Positions 22,612 through 29,801 of a stretch of 32,375 nucleotides of DNA are shown one piece after another. The DNA lies in assembly GCA_031179905.1 (NCBI GenBank), contig JAPSHL010000015.1, positions 1 to 32,375 on the forward strand, given 5' to 3'. The notes below the pieces were generated by a model, which was not told the origin of the DNA, made no database searches, and was given only the letters and a program-made list of their open reading frames with translations. Source of the stretch: Bacillus sp. (in: firmicutes). Lineage in GTDB: Bacteria > Bacillota > Bacilli > Bacillales > Cytobacillaceae. The position numbers and the translations under genes were made by a program. Within the stretch, counting starts at the first letter, position 1, and each line of letters opens with the position of its first letter.

Positions 22612-23625
22612 TTGCTGAAAGGAAAACAGTCATGGATTTTTGAAAACCACCCTGTCATCCAGTCTACAGGAGTATCAGGCGGTCCTTTTGAAGGGAACGG
22701 AAATTTAGCGAAGGATTTTGATATTTTGCATGAAGACTTATGGATGGGTAAGACATCTTATGAGCAGGCTCACAGAGTGCTTTTAGAGGAGGCGGCCCAG
22801 ACTGCTCTGAAAAAAAGCGGCCGTACTGCAGATGATGCGCAGTTCTTTATTGCCGGAGATCTAATCAATCAAATCACACCAACCAGCTTTGCTGCCCGTG
22901 ACCTGAAAATACCTTATTTCGGCTTATTTGGCGCATGTTCTACTTCAATGGAGGGGCTGGCAATCTCTTCTTTTATCGTCAATTACAAAGGAGCAAAGAA
23001 TATACTGACTGGGGCATCGAGCCATAATGCAGCTGTTGAAAAGCAGTTCCGTTATCCGACTGAATATGGTGGTCAGAAGCCCCCCACAGCGCAATGGACT
23101 GTCACAGGAGCGGGAGTGGCATTGATAACAGAAAATGATGGAACACATGAAAATTGCCCTTACACGACTTCTGCAACAATAGGCAGGGTAATGGATATGG
23201 GATTAATAGATCCATTCAATATGGGTGGTGCAATGGCTCCAGCTGCTGCCGATACTATTGAAGCTCATTTTAATGATTTAGGTGTCGACCAGTCTCATTA
23301 TGATTTAATCGTAACGGGTGATTTAGGTAAAATCGGCAGAGATTCAATGTTGGCTCTTCTTGAGGAAAAAGGTATTAGTATCGATCGAAATAAATTTAAA
23401 GATTGTGGTTTGCTTGTATATAAGAATGATCAGCCAGTACAATCAGGCGGCAGTGGTGCTGGATGTTCTGCGACTGTTTTATATGGCCATCTGTTGAATG
23501 AAATGAAAAAAGGGGTTTATAAGAGAATACTTGTCGTTGCGACAGGTGCATTGTTATCACCGCTTACGGTTCAGCAGGGAGAATCAATTCCATGTATTGC
23601 TCATGCTGTATCCATTGAAATATAG
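22612..23625 (+). CDS. spoVAD: Stage V sporulation protein AD
   Basis: A 337-residue soluble protein with a thiolase-like (KAS III-type) fold that binds dipicolinic acid. Family segments are clear: FENHPVIQSTGVSGG at the start, FGLFGACSTSMEGLA with a Cys in the thiolase position, and SGGSGAGCSATVLYGH near the end. TTG 22612 is the start, placed directly after the spoVAC stop with a GGGGGG tract about ten bases upstream; B. subtilis SpoVAD is about the same length. It is translated as part of the C-D-E set. Confidence 0.97.
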   Translation: MLKGKQSWIFENHPVIQSTGVSGGPFEGNGNLAKDFDILHEDLWMGKTSYEQAHRVLLEEAAQTALKKSGRTADDAQFFIAGDLINQITPTSFAARDLKIPYFGLFGACSTSMEGLAISSFIVNYKGAKNILTGASSHNAAVEKQFRYPTEYGGQKPPTAQWTVTGAGVALITENDGTHENCPYTTSATIGRVMDMGLIDPFNMGGAMAPAAADTIEAHFNDLGVDQSHYDLIVTGDLGKIGRDSMLALLEEKGISIDRNKFKDCGLLVYKNDQPVQSGGSGAGCSATVLYGHLLNEMKKGVYKRILVVATGALLSPLTVQQGESIPCIAHAVSIEI

Positions 23626-23640
23626 GAAGGAGGAATAGTA

Positions 23641-23997
23641 ATGCTGCCAATGTTTTTTTGGGCATTTGTGATAGGCGGATTGATTTGTGTTATTGGCCAG
23701 CTGATGTTTGATGTGGCAAAGCGGACACCAGCCCATACATTAACCACTTTAGTTGTTGCAGGTGCTATTTTGGATGGTTTAGGCCTGTATGAGCCGTTTG
23801 CCGACTTTGCAGGAGCTGGTGCGACAATTCCTATTACTAGCTTCGGAAACGCACTAGTTCATGGTGCTATGCAAGAGGCTGAGACACATGGTTTAATAGG
23901 GGTTTTGACAGGAATGTTTGAAGTTACAAGCTCAGGTATTTCTGCTGCGATTGTTTTCGGTTTTATTGGCGCTCTTATCTTTAAACCAAAGGGTTAA
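23641..23997 (+). CDS. spoVAE: Stage V sporulation protein AE (SpoVAEb-type)
   Basis: A 118-residue hydrophobic protein related to Spo[51 protein letters not shown] and a hydrophobic end [11 protein letters not shown]. It is the SpoVAEb membrane component of the dipicolinate channel. ATG 23641 follows GGAAGGAGG and lies 15 bases after spoVAD. No spoVAA, AB, AEa or AF is present in the window, so this is a C-D-E-only locus. I saw no strong terminator after it. Confidence 0.94.
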   Translation: MLPMFFWAFVIGGLICVIGQLMFDVAKRTPAHTLTTLVVAGAILDGLGLYEPFADFAGAGATIPITSFGNALVHGAMQEAETHGLIGVLTGMFEVTSSGISAAIVFGFIGALIFKPKG

Positions 23998-24124
23998 TTT
24001 TTTCCATTAATTTTCGCTATGCTAGACAATCGTACATTTCACAAAAGCTTAGGAGCTTGCCTATACATAATAGCTCTCCATCCATATGCTATTAAAGAAT
24101 ATAGGAGAAGTGAGGTGAAGGTGT

Positions 24125-24250
24125 ATGTGTTTCGGCGGATATGGATATGGAGGCGGCGGCTATAGCGGCGGCGGTTATGGTTCTTCATTTGCTTTGATTG
24201 TTGTTCTTTTCATTCTATTGATTATTGTAGGAGCTAGCTTCTACGCTTAA
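24125..24250 (+). CDS. YjcZ-family sporulation mini-protein (41 aa)
   Basis: ATG 24125 to TAA 24248-24250, with GAGGTGAAG before the start. The first 20 residues are Gly/Tyr-rich ([17 protein letters not shown]), followed by [22 protein letters not shown], a single C-terminal membrane span. This layout is the YjcZ/SpoVM-like tiny sporulation family common near coat and exosporium genes. Function is unknown; the hydrophobic end should anchor it in a membrane. Upstream CATATGCTA (24083-24091) resembles a sigmaK -10, with an imperfect -35 15 bases away. A terminator follows at 24270-24310. Confidence 0.88.
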   Translation: MCFGGYGYGGGGYSGGGYGSSFALIVVLFILLIIVGASFYA

Positions 24251-24269
24251 TAATTAGTAAATGAACGAA

Positions 24270-24310
24270 AGGATAGGTTTTCCTATGGGAAAGCCTATTC
24301 TTTTTATTTT
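24270..24310 (+). terminator. Terminator after the YjcZ-type gene
   Basis: GGATAGGTTTTCC and GGGAAAGCCTATTC form a long stem with a three-base loop and two wobble pairs. TTTTTATTTTTT follows. Confidence 0.85.
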
Positions 24311-24335
24311 TTCATTTTAATGCAAGCGATATTTT

Positions 24336-24363
24336 CACCTTTTACGTTAATCTACATACTATG
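24336..24363 (+). promoter_or_regulatory. Possible sigmaK-type promoter of spoVIF
   Basis: CACC (24336-24339), 15 bases, CATACTATG (24355-24363). All but the last -10 base fit, and the spacer is one base short. spoVIF is a late mother-cell gene in B. subtilis, which supports it. Confidence 0.4.
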
Positions 24364-24394
24364 TAAAGTAGCTCAAGAAGGAGGAAATACAGGT

Positions 24395-24649
24395 ATGAAT
24401 AACAACTTCTTTAAGAATATAGAATCAAAAACTGGTGTGAACATGAAAGACATTTTTGATCTGGCTAATTCTTTGCAAAATGCAAACTTTAAAGATGAAA
24501 AGACGGTAAGGGGCGTCATTCGTCGAGTATCCCAAATTGCTGGAAAACCAGTTCCAAAAGAAACAGAAGATAAGATTGTTCAGTCCATTGTTAAGGATGG
24601 AAAACAGCTTGATTTCAACACGTTATCCAAAATGATTAATAAAAAGTAA
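24395..24649 (+). CDS. spoVIF: Stage VI sporulation protein F
   Basis: An 84-residue protein starting MNNNFFKNIESKTGVNMKDIF and ending LDFNTLSKMINKK, matching B. subtilis SpoVIF (YjcC) almost throughout. SpoVIF is needed for normal coat assembly through stabilising GerR. The frame is open from 24320, but ATG 24395 has AAGGAGG and the family N-terminus. It lies directly before the convergent helicase gene, as in B. subtilis. Confidence 0.95.
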   Translation: MNNNFFKNIESKTGVNMKDIFDLANSLQNANFKDEKTVRGVIRRVSQIAGKPVPKETEDKIVQSIVKDGKQLDFNTLSKMINKK

Positions 24650-24654
24650 TTTGG

Positions 24655-24690
24655 TGGGTAACCTCATCTCTATAGGTTACCCCCTTTATT
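24655..24690. terminator. Shared terminator between spoVIF and yjcD
   Basis: GGGTAACCT (24656-24664) and AGGTTACCC (24674-24682) form a perfect 9-bp stem with a 9-base loop. The T-run is poor (CCTTTATTG), so efficiency is uncertain. Confidence 0.65.
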
Positions 24691-24691
24691 G

Positions 24692-26992
24692 TTAGTGTTT
24701 TTGTGCTGGTGCCAGTCTTACAGCGGATAAGAAACGGGATGCTTTTGCTTTTCGTCCTCTTAAGTGCATCGGGATGGATACATAAAGCTCTTCCTTTGAT
24801 CTTGTCATGGCAACATATAATAATCGCCTTTCCTCTTCCATAGGCAGACTCTCACCATTTCTAAATGCTTCCAATGCATAATCATGAGGAAGGGAACCGT
24901 CAACGGCGCCTAAAATGTAGACATTTTTATATTCAAGCCCTTTTGCACGGTGGATTGTTGTCAGGCTAATTGCATTTTTTGTATCTTGATATTGCTTTTT
25001 TAATTCTGTGTTCATGGCAATCATATGGTCTGTATAGGCAACAAATTCAGCAATAGTCCCGAACTTTTTGGCGACGACTTTAAGATCCCGAAGATCGTCA
25101 GAGCCTTTGTCCCACTGATTTCCTTCATTACCCCGTTTTTTTATAAACTCCTGAAAGCCTAGTTCCTTTTCAATATAGGCAATTGCTTCTAAAGGAGCAG
25201 ATGATTTCAGCCTTTTAATGGCAGCTGGTATTTTCTTTAGTCTTGATTCCTGAAAAGCAAATCCAGTTTTAATTTTTGCGAATGCATCAGCCAAGCTGCA
25301 ATCTTCTAAAATACTTAATGCCTTTAAATCTTGCAGTACACTTTTCTTAAGAAATAATGTCGGCAGAATACTATTAACTGCATGCTGATCATCTGGATCA
25401 ACTGCAAGCTTTAAGTAACCAATCATACTTTTGACGATAAATCGGCTGTAAAAGGAACCGGAATCTTGCTCCAGTCTAAACGGCAGGCTCGATGAGGAAA
25501 GTCGTTCAAACATGGCTCTGCTATTCGTATTTGTTCTAAACAGGATAGCGAAATCCTTTGGTTCTGCACCCATTTGAATTTTTTCTAAAATATCTGTCAC
25601 AATCATTGTTGCCTCTTCCTCTTCGTCATAAGGATAGAAGAGGACGGGGTTTTGTCCAGTATATGTCGCAGCCATCTTTTTCGGACGCCTGTTTTTGTTA
25701 GCTTTTATAATTTCATTGGCTGATGATACAATTTCATTAGTAGAGCGGTAGTTATTTTTTAAATAAATAATCTTGGCGTTTTTAAAGTCCTTTTCATAAT
25801 CCAGCAGGTATTTCGGGTCACTGCCGCGAAATGCATAAATAGCCTGATCATCATCTCCGACTGCATAGACACTTTTCGCTCGTTTGGACATTAATTTTAT
25901 CCATTCATACTGGACTTTATTTATATCCTGAAATTCGTCAAGCAGGAAATAGGAGAATCTGTTTTGGTATGTTTCAAGTATCTGTGAATTTTCAAGAAAA
26001 AAGAAATATCCGCCGACAAGCATATCATCAAAATCATATTGATCTTTCCTATGCTTTGTCTCTTCATATTTTTTGTAAAGCGGCAATACCTTCTCTTCCC
26101 AATCAGAAGCAGGCTTTATTTCATTTGGGAATTGTAAAGAATTCTTCCAAGCTCCAATTAATTGAAGCGCAGCATCGAACGGAAACTCTTTCATATCAAT
26201 TCCTATTTCTGCTCCAATTTCTTTCAGTATTAATTCTTTTTGCCAGTTGCTGCTCAGCAAATTTGTCCTTTTCCATTTGTTTGGTTCGTGAAAAAGGAGT
26301 ATTTGATACAGAATGCTGTGGAATGTCCCGGAAACAATCCGGCTGATAACGGCCTTTGTCATGTCAGGATATTTCATAAGCCTTTCTTTCATCTCTAAGG
26401 CAGCTTTGCTAGTGAATGTTACGAGCATGATAGAGGCAGGATCAATTTCCTTCTCATGAATAAGATAGGCTGTTCGTGCAGTCAGCACTCGGGTTTTTCC
26501 GCTTCCGGCACCTGCAACTACTAAAACCGCTTCCTTTTCAGTAGTGACCGCATTGCATTGAGATTCATCAAGCTGGACTCCGCTAAGTGAAAGAGCATGA
26601 AGATAACTGTCTGTCACCTTGAAATCAGCAATTCCCAGATTAGCCGCAGTGTCAGTCGCAGTTTGAATGATTTTTGGTTGTTTAAAGCTAATCTCTTGAA
26701 TGGGGGCCGAAATGCTTCGGGATTTAGGCAAACGAAACCCGTTTTTTTCTGCATATTCGACAGTAGCAGCTGCTTCACCGGCTGCTTGTGACGGACTTTG
26801 CTCGCAGGGCTCTGAAGTAGAAACATGGTAAAAATGCGGTTTCGATTTAATGCCCAAATAAAGCTTTACGGTTTCACCGCAGACTGAACAAGCAAGAAGC
26901 CCTTTTTTTCCGGCTTCATGCCATTTCTGCCAGTCACTTCTTGTATCAGAATATAAATGTATCAATCTATCATAATAATAGGCTGTTTCCAT
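24692..26992 (-). CDS. yjcD: UvrD/PcrA-type ATP-dependent helicase YjcD with N-terminal Cys/His finger
   Basis: A 766-residue superfamily 1A helicase. Walker A is VVAGAGSGKTRVLTAR (about 159-174), motif II YFLLDEFQDINKVQYEW, motif III GDDDQAIYAFRGSD, motif V TIHRAKGLEYKNVYI and motif VI RRLLYVAMTRSKEELY, all intact. The first 70 residues form a separate finger: C35-x2-C38, H53-x2-H56, C63, matching the spacing of the CoiA finger at 4558-5730. A linker of about 70 residues joins it to the helicase core. Role in repair or competence-related DNA processing is plausible but unproven. It faces spoVIF, as in B. subtilis YjcD. Confidence 0.93.
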   Translation of the reverse strand: METAYYYDRLIHLYSDTRSDWQKWHEAGKKGLLACSVCGETVKLYLGIKSKPHFYHVSTSEPCEQSPSQAAGEAAATVEYAEKNGFRLPKSRSISAPIQEISFKQPKIIQTATDTAANLGIADFKVTDSYLHALSLSGVQLDESQCNAVTTEKEAVLVVAGAGSGKTRVLTARTAYLIHEKEIDPASIMLVTFTSKAALEMKERLMKYPDMTKAVISRIVSGTFHSILYQILLFHEPNKWKRTNLLSSNWQKELILKEIGAEIGIDMKEFPFDAALQLIGAWKNSLQFPNEIKPASDWEEKVLPLYKKYEETKHRKDQYDFDDMLVGGYFFFLENSQILETYQNRFSYFLLDEFQDINKVQYEWIKLMSKRAKSVYAVGDDDQAIYAFRGSDPKYLLDYEKDFKNAKIIYLKNNYRSTNEIVSSANEIIKANKNRRPKKMAATYTGQNPVLFYPYDEEEEATMIVTDILEKIQMGAEPKDFAILFRTNTNSRAMFERLSSSSLPFRLEQDSGSFYSRFIVKSMIGYLKLAVDPDDQHAVNSILPTLFLKKSVLQDLKALSILEDCSLADAFAKIKTGFAFQESRLKKIPAAIKRLKSSAPLEAIAYIEKELGFQEFIKKRGNEGNQWDKGSDDLRDLKVVAKKFGTIAEFVAYTDHMIAMNTELKKQYQDTKNAISLTTIHRAKGLEYKNVYILGAVDGSLPHDYALEAFRNGESLPMEEERRLLYVAMTRSKEELYVSIPMHLRGRKAKASRFLSAVRLAPAQKH

Positions 26993-27095
26993 AGTTAAAC
27001 CTCATTTTCATACAGTACTCTATCTTTACGTGCTTAAATTTTAACGTACTTATTATCATAGCAAAATAAAAGGTCATATTAAAGGAAATAACGAA

Positions 27096-27121
27096 GTTTA
27101 ACATATCTAGAAATAGGGTAA
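27096..27121 (+). promoter_or_regulatory. sigmaB-type promoter of the 82-aa gene
   Basis: GTTTAA (27096-27101), 14-base spacer, GGGTAA (27116-27121). The -35 is perfect and the -10 is 5/6 to GGGTAT, with normal spacing. It lies 31 bases before the start codon. A sigmaF promoter is a less likely reading. Confidence 0.6.
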
Positions 27122-27151
27122 GGATAAAAAAACATTTAGGAGGCGCAGCGT

Positions 27152-27400
27152 ATGGGCTATATTCTTCCAGTGAATAACTATCAATATGAACAGTATGTAA
27201 GACAGGATATCTCTCAAAAGATTAGTCCTGTTAAGAGTCATAAGGTGTATGCACCTGCAGCAATATCGAATACATATGAGGGCAGGGAACAGCGTTATGT
27301 TCCAAATAACAAAGAAGCTTCCAAACGGAGGATGGAAGGGGCGGATAAGCTCATTGCTGAACTGACTGGAAAGGGTCGAGAATTTAATGAGCTTGTCTAA
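27152..27400 (+). CDS. Small conserved-looking protein (82 aa), function unknown
   Basis: ATG 27152 with AGGAGG upstream gives an 82-residue soluble protein rich in Tyr, Asn and charged residues. It starts MGYILPVNNYQYEQYV and ends with a Lys/Glu helix (KRRMEGADKLIAELTGKGREFNEL). No signal peptide, membrane span or named motif is visible. The sigmaB-like promoter just upstream suggests a general stress gene. Its TAA (27398-27400) directly touches the stop of the convergent DUF421 gene (27401-27403), with no terminator between, so the transcripts must overlap. I do not recognise the family. Confidence 0.78.
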   Translation: MGYILPVNNYQYEQYVRQDISQKISPVKSHKVYAPAAISNTYEGREQRYVPNNKEASKRRMEGADKLIAELTGKGREFNELV

Positions 27401-28075
27401 TCAATAGCTTTGTACATATAAAGGAGCATCTTCCTGCCATTCGGCATACAAAACCGTTTTAGGGGAATTAATACCTAAATGAATTAATTCTGAATTTAGT
27501 CTTTTTTTATCCCAGCCGACAGTTGTCAGATTTTCCTCGATTATTTCTCCATCTAAAATGAGACTTAAAGGCATAGTGCTGTCTTGTTTGTCCAACTGCA
27601 GTTCTGCTCGGGTTGGACTTGTATATGCCTGTTTTTTTATCGTGTTGACTGTCCCATCTGTTTCTAATATAGCATAATGGCATTCTCGTATAGAGAAGAT
27701 ATCCTTTGAACGAAGAAGATGCTGAAGCTGGTTCAGGTCGAGGTGGTTTTTTTTCAGTTCTCCATAATCTATTTTTCCATTTTGGATGATGATGGAAGGC
27801 TTCCCTTCCAGTAAACTGCGCGACCGGCGGAACTTCTGGGTCGAAAACTCTGTCAGAAAAATTAAAAACCCCCAAATAATTACAGCGTATAAAATTTCCT
27901 TTATACCTGTAGAATCATCATACATAGCGTTTCCGACTAACTCTCCAATGACTAGTACACAAACAAAATCAAAAGTTGTTACTTGAGTAATAACGGTTTT
28001 TCCTAGTATTTTAGTAAAAAGGAGAAGTGCGATAAATCCAAAAACAAGCTCTGAGCCAATATGCAAGAAATCCAT
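27401..28075 (-). CDS. DUF421 (YetF-like) membrane protein
   Basis: A 224-residue protein. Three N-terminal membrane spans (about residues 5-22, 35-52 and 60-78) include FDFVCVLVIGELVGNAMYD, typical of DUF421/YetF proteins. The cytosolic part has SLLEGKPSIIIQNGKID, the usual YetF core, followed by a second alpha/beta unit (TMPLSLILDGEIIEENL). DUF421 genes are often found with accessory spoVA operons and sporulation loci, and one lies 3.4 kb from spoVAE here; a link is only suggestive. ATG 28075 follows AAAGGATG. It faces and touches the 82-residue gene. Confidence 0.85.
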   Translation of the reverse strand: MDFLHIGSELVFGFIALLLFTKILGKTVITQVTTFDFVCVLVIGELVGNAMYDDSTGIKEILYAVIIWGFLIFLTEFSTQKFRRSRSLLEGKPSIIIQNGKIDYGELKKNHLDLNQLQHLLRSKDIFSIRECHYAILETDGTVNTIKKQAYTSPTRAELQLDKQDSTMPLSLILDGEIIEENLTTVGWDKKRLNSELIHLGINSPKTVLYAEWQEDAPLYVQSY

Positions 28076-28122
28076 ATATTTATCATCCTTTCTCCTCCGT
28101 TATTCTAGACAAGAAAGCAAGA

Positions 28123-28170
28123 AAATAAACAGGGGAATGTCAGCTGACATTCCCCTGTTTATTTAAGAAA
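28123..28170. terminator. Terminator formed by a 42-bp perfect palindrome
   Basis: Bases 28123-28143 and 28144-28164 are exact reverse complements with no spacer; the arm reads AAATAAACAGGGGAATGTCAG in two parts (AAATAAAC, then AGGGGAATGTCAG). It lies 18 bases after the yjcG stop and 47 bases upstream of the DUF421 start. On the minus strand TTTATTTTC follows, so it should terminate yjcG. Confidence 0.8.
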
Positions 28171-28182
28171 TACTTTAAAATC

Positions 28183-28707
28183 TTATAAAGCACCTTGTTT
28201 GTCATTTCCGAGACGGAAAGTTTCAAATACAGTCCAAGAGCCATTTTCTAATTCATACAGGAGGTGAAAGCGGTCTGTACTTTCCTCAAAACTGAAATTA
28301 CGCATTCTTAAGCTGCTGTATAGATCCAGATGCTCATCATTTGACAGCTGCTGTCCAAGCGTTACGTGAGGAATGAAAGGATGCTCCTGTGGTACGCCGA
28401 TTGTGTTAACGATTTCCGTATGTAGGTCCTCTAAATCGGAATTCTGTTCGATTTTTAAATAAATAACATTATTAACAGGCTGAAATGTGCTTATTTTCAA
28501 AACTTTAATAGCAATGGAATGGTAATGGCTCGCCACCTTTTGCAATTTGGCGCTGATGGTTTTTATTTCATCATTGTCTGCATTGAATTCGCCTACTAGC
28601 GTTATATGAGGCGGTACTAAAGCGTATTTCGGATCATAGCGCTTACGGTAAGAATTAGCTAAGTCTTGCAGTTCTTTTCCTGGAAAAATAGCGATGCCAT
28701 ACTTCAT
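28183..28707 (-). CDS. yjcG: YjcG, 2H phosphoesterase / 2'-5' RNA ligase family
   Basis: A 174-residue member of the 2H phosphoesterase superfamily. The paired catalytic motifs are H34-I-T36-L (PPHITLVG) and H114-V-T116-L (PHVTLGQ), with the conserved tail DRFHLLYELENGSWTVFETF. The substrate is unknown. An ATG five codons upstream (28722) is in frame, but ATG 28707 follows GGGGG and gives the family start MKYGIAIFPG, matching B. subtilis YjcG. A sigmaA promoter lies at 28801-28830, between it and yjcH, so it can be expressed alone. Confidence 0.93.
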   Translation of the reverse strand: MKYGIAIFPGKELQDLANSYRKRYDPKYALVPPHITLVGEFNADNDEIKTISAKLQKVASHYHSIAIKVLKISTFQPVNNVIYLKIEQNSDLEDLHTEIVNTIGVPQEHPFIPHVTLGQQLSNDEHLDLYSSLRMRNFSFEESTDRFHLLYELENGSWTVFETFRLGNDKQGAL

Positions 28708-28800
28708 GGTTGAAACCCCCATTTCTTCTCTTCAATTAATGTTTATTCCTTAAGACAGGCATTTTTCGCCTTACAAGCAGTTTTTCAGTATCTGTTAGAT

Positions 28801-28830
28801 ATTATAACAAATTTATAAATTGATGTTCAA
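28801..28830 (-). promoter_or_regulatory. sigmaA promoter of yjcG
   Basis: On the minus strand TTGAAC (complement 28825-28830), 18 bases, TATAAT (complement 28801-28806), with TGT forming an extended -10. The leader is about 85 nt. Confidence 0.75.
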
Positions 28831-28874
28831 AAATATCTGTTTTTTCATTATTTTCATATATAAAAACTTTCGTT

Positions 28875-29600
28875 TTAGCTGCCGTACATATGCAAAAGAA
28901 TATTCTTCAAGTAAGGCTGCCAGTATTTCCAAGTATGATTTCCCTCGAATTCTTCATAATGGTAATCGGCATTAGATGCATGCAGCAGTTTAGCCAAGTC
29001 CCTATTCGGTTCTAGGAAGTCCTCCAGTGTGTTGCTGGAGGTCTTAACTGCTGTTTCCTCGGTTCCAATGATATGGAATATTTCCAGAAGATGAAAGGGC
29101 TGAAAAGCTGCTACTTCAGAAAGTACTTCTTCGTTTACATATGGAGACTGAAGCACAACTTTGCCAAATGTATGCGGATACTTTAATGCAGTCATAAGTG
29201 AGATGGTTGCCCCAAGCGAATCGCCGATAAGCCCTCTGCCGAGTCCCATTTGGTATGTTGGGAATTCACTGTCCAAAAATGGAACAAGCTCATGAGCGAG
29301 AAAGCGAATATAATGTTGAAATTTTTCGCCATCGGGGTGATATTTGGATTTTCTATCAGCAACGTCTGCATATGGAATGCCAACAATGATTGTCCCTTCA
29401 ATATGGTTATGCATCTGCAGTTCATCTGCAGTTCTGCCAATACGGCCTAGCTGGAAATAATCTTTCCCATCCTGGGCAATCAGGAGATGGTATTTATATA
29501 AATCGGAATAGTTTGGCGGTAAGTAGATGAGCAGTTTAATCTCTTCTGTCAAAGCATTGCTGTAAAACAATATTTCTTTAATTGTCCCTTTAGTAGACAT
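28875..29600 (-). CDS. yjcH: Putative esterase YjcH
   Basis: A 241-residue alpha/beta hydrolase of the esterase-D-like family. The nucleophile elbow is GLIGDSLGATISL (Ser128), preceded by the oxyanion-side segment LIAQDGKDYF, with a late His in EGNHTWKYWQP. The substrate is unknown; relatives include enterochelin-esterase-type hydrolases. ATG 29615 is in frame, but its first codons contain the GGAGGAG that serves ATG 29600, so I use the latter. It runs in the same direction as yjcG, and nrdD diverges from it. Confidence 0.92.
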   Translation of the reverse strand: MSTKGTIKEILFYSNALTEEIKLLIYLPPNYSDLYKYHLLIAQDGKDYFQLGRIGRTADELQMHNHIEGTIIVGIPYADVADRKSKYHPDGEKFQHYIRFLAHELVPFLDSEFPTYQMGLGRGLIGDSLGATISLMTALKYPHTFGKVVLQSPYVNEEVLSEVAAFQPFHLLEIFHIIGTEETAVKTSSNTLEDFLEPNRDLAKLLHASNADYHYEEFEGNHTWKYWQPYLKNILLHMYGS

Positions 29601-29695
29601 AATTTGCTCCTCCATTTTTTAATATTGATAAGCTTAGTTTAGCATAAAATCCCTTTTCCTTGCAGTTTCTCTGTCCATTTTCATAAATAACCAAA

Positions 29696-29711
29696 ATACT
29701 ATATATTGTGT
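29696..29711. promoter_or_regulatory. NrdR box 1, nrdD promoter
   Basis: The core CTATATATTG (29699-29708) matches CwAtATaTwG fully, with right flank TGT and left flank ATA. The NrdR consensus is acaCwAtATaTwGtgt. A TATATT inside it could be the -10 box. Confidence 0.75.
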
Positions 29712-29728
29712 ATATTTAGTGAACTCAC

Positions 29729-29744
29729 CTACTATATATTGATA
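29729..29744. promoter_or_regulatory. NrdR box 2, nrdD promoter
   Basis: A second exact core CTATATATTG lies at 29732-29741, 33 bases from the first, about three helical turns. Its flanks are weaker (CTA and ATA). Paired boxes at this distance are the known NrdR operator arrangement. Confidence 0.7.
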
Positions 29745-29801
29745 TTCATAGAGGGGGTTATTTATAATGAGGAGGAATTAAGCGTTGAGGGAGAGAAAGA
29801 A

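Noticed and set aside
21648..23997. spoVA genes as part of a Tn1546-type mobile element
   Set aside because: No transposase, resolvase or terminal repeats were found in the window, and flanking genes keep the core order.
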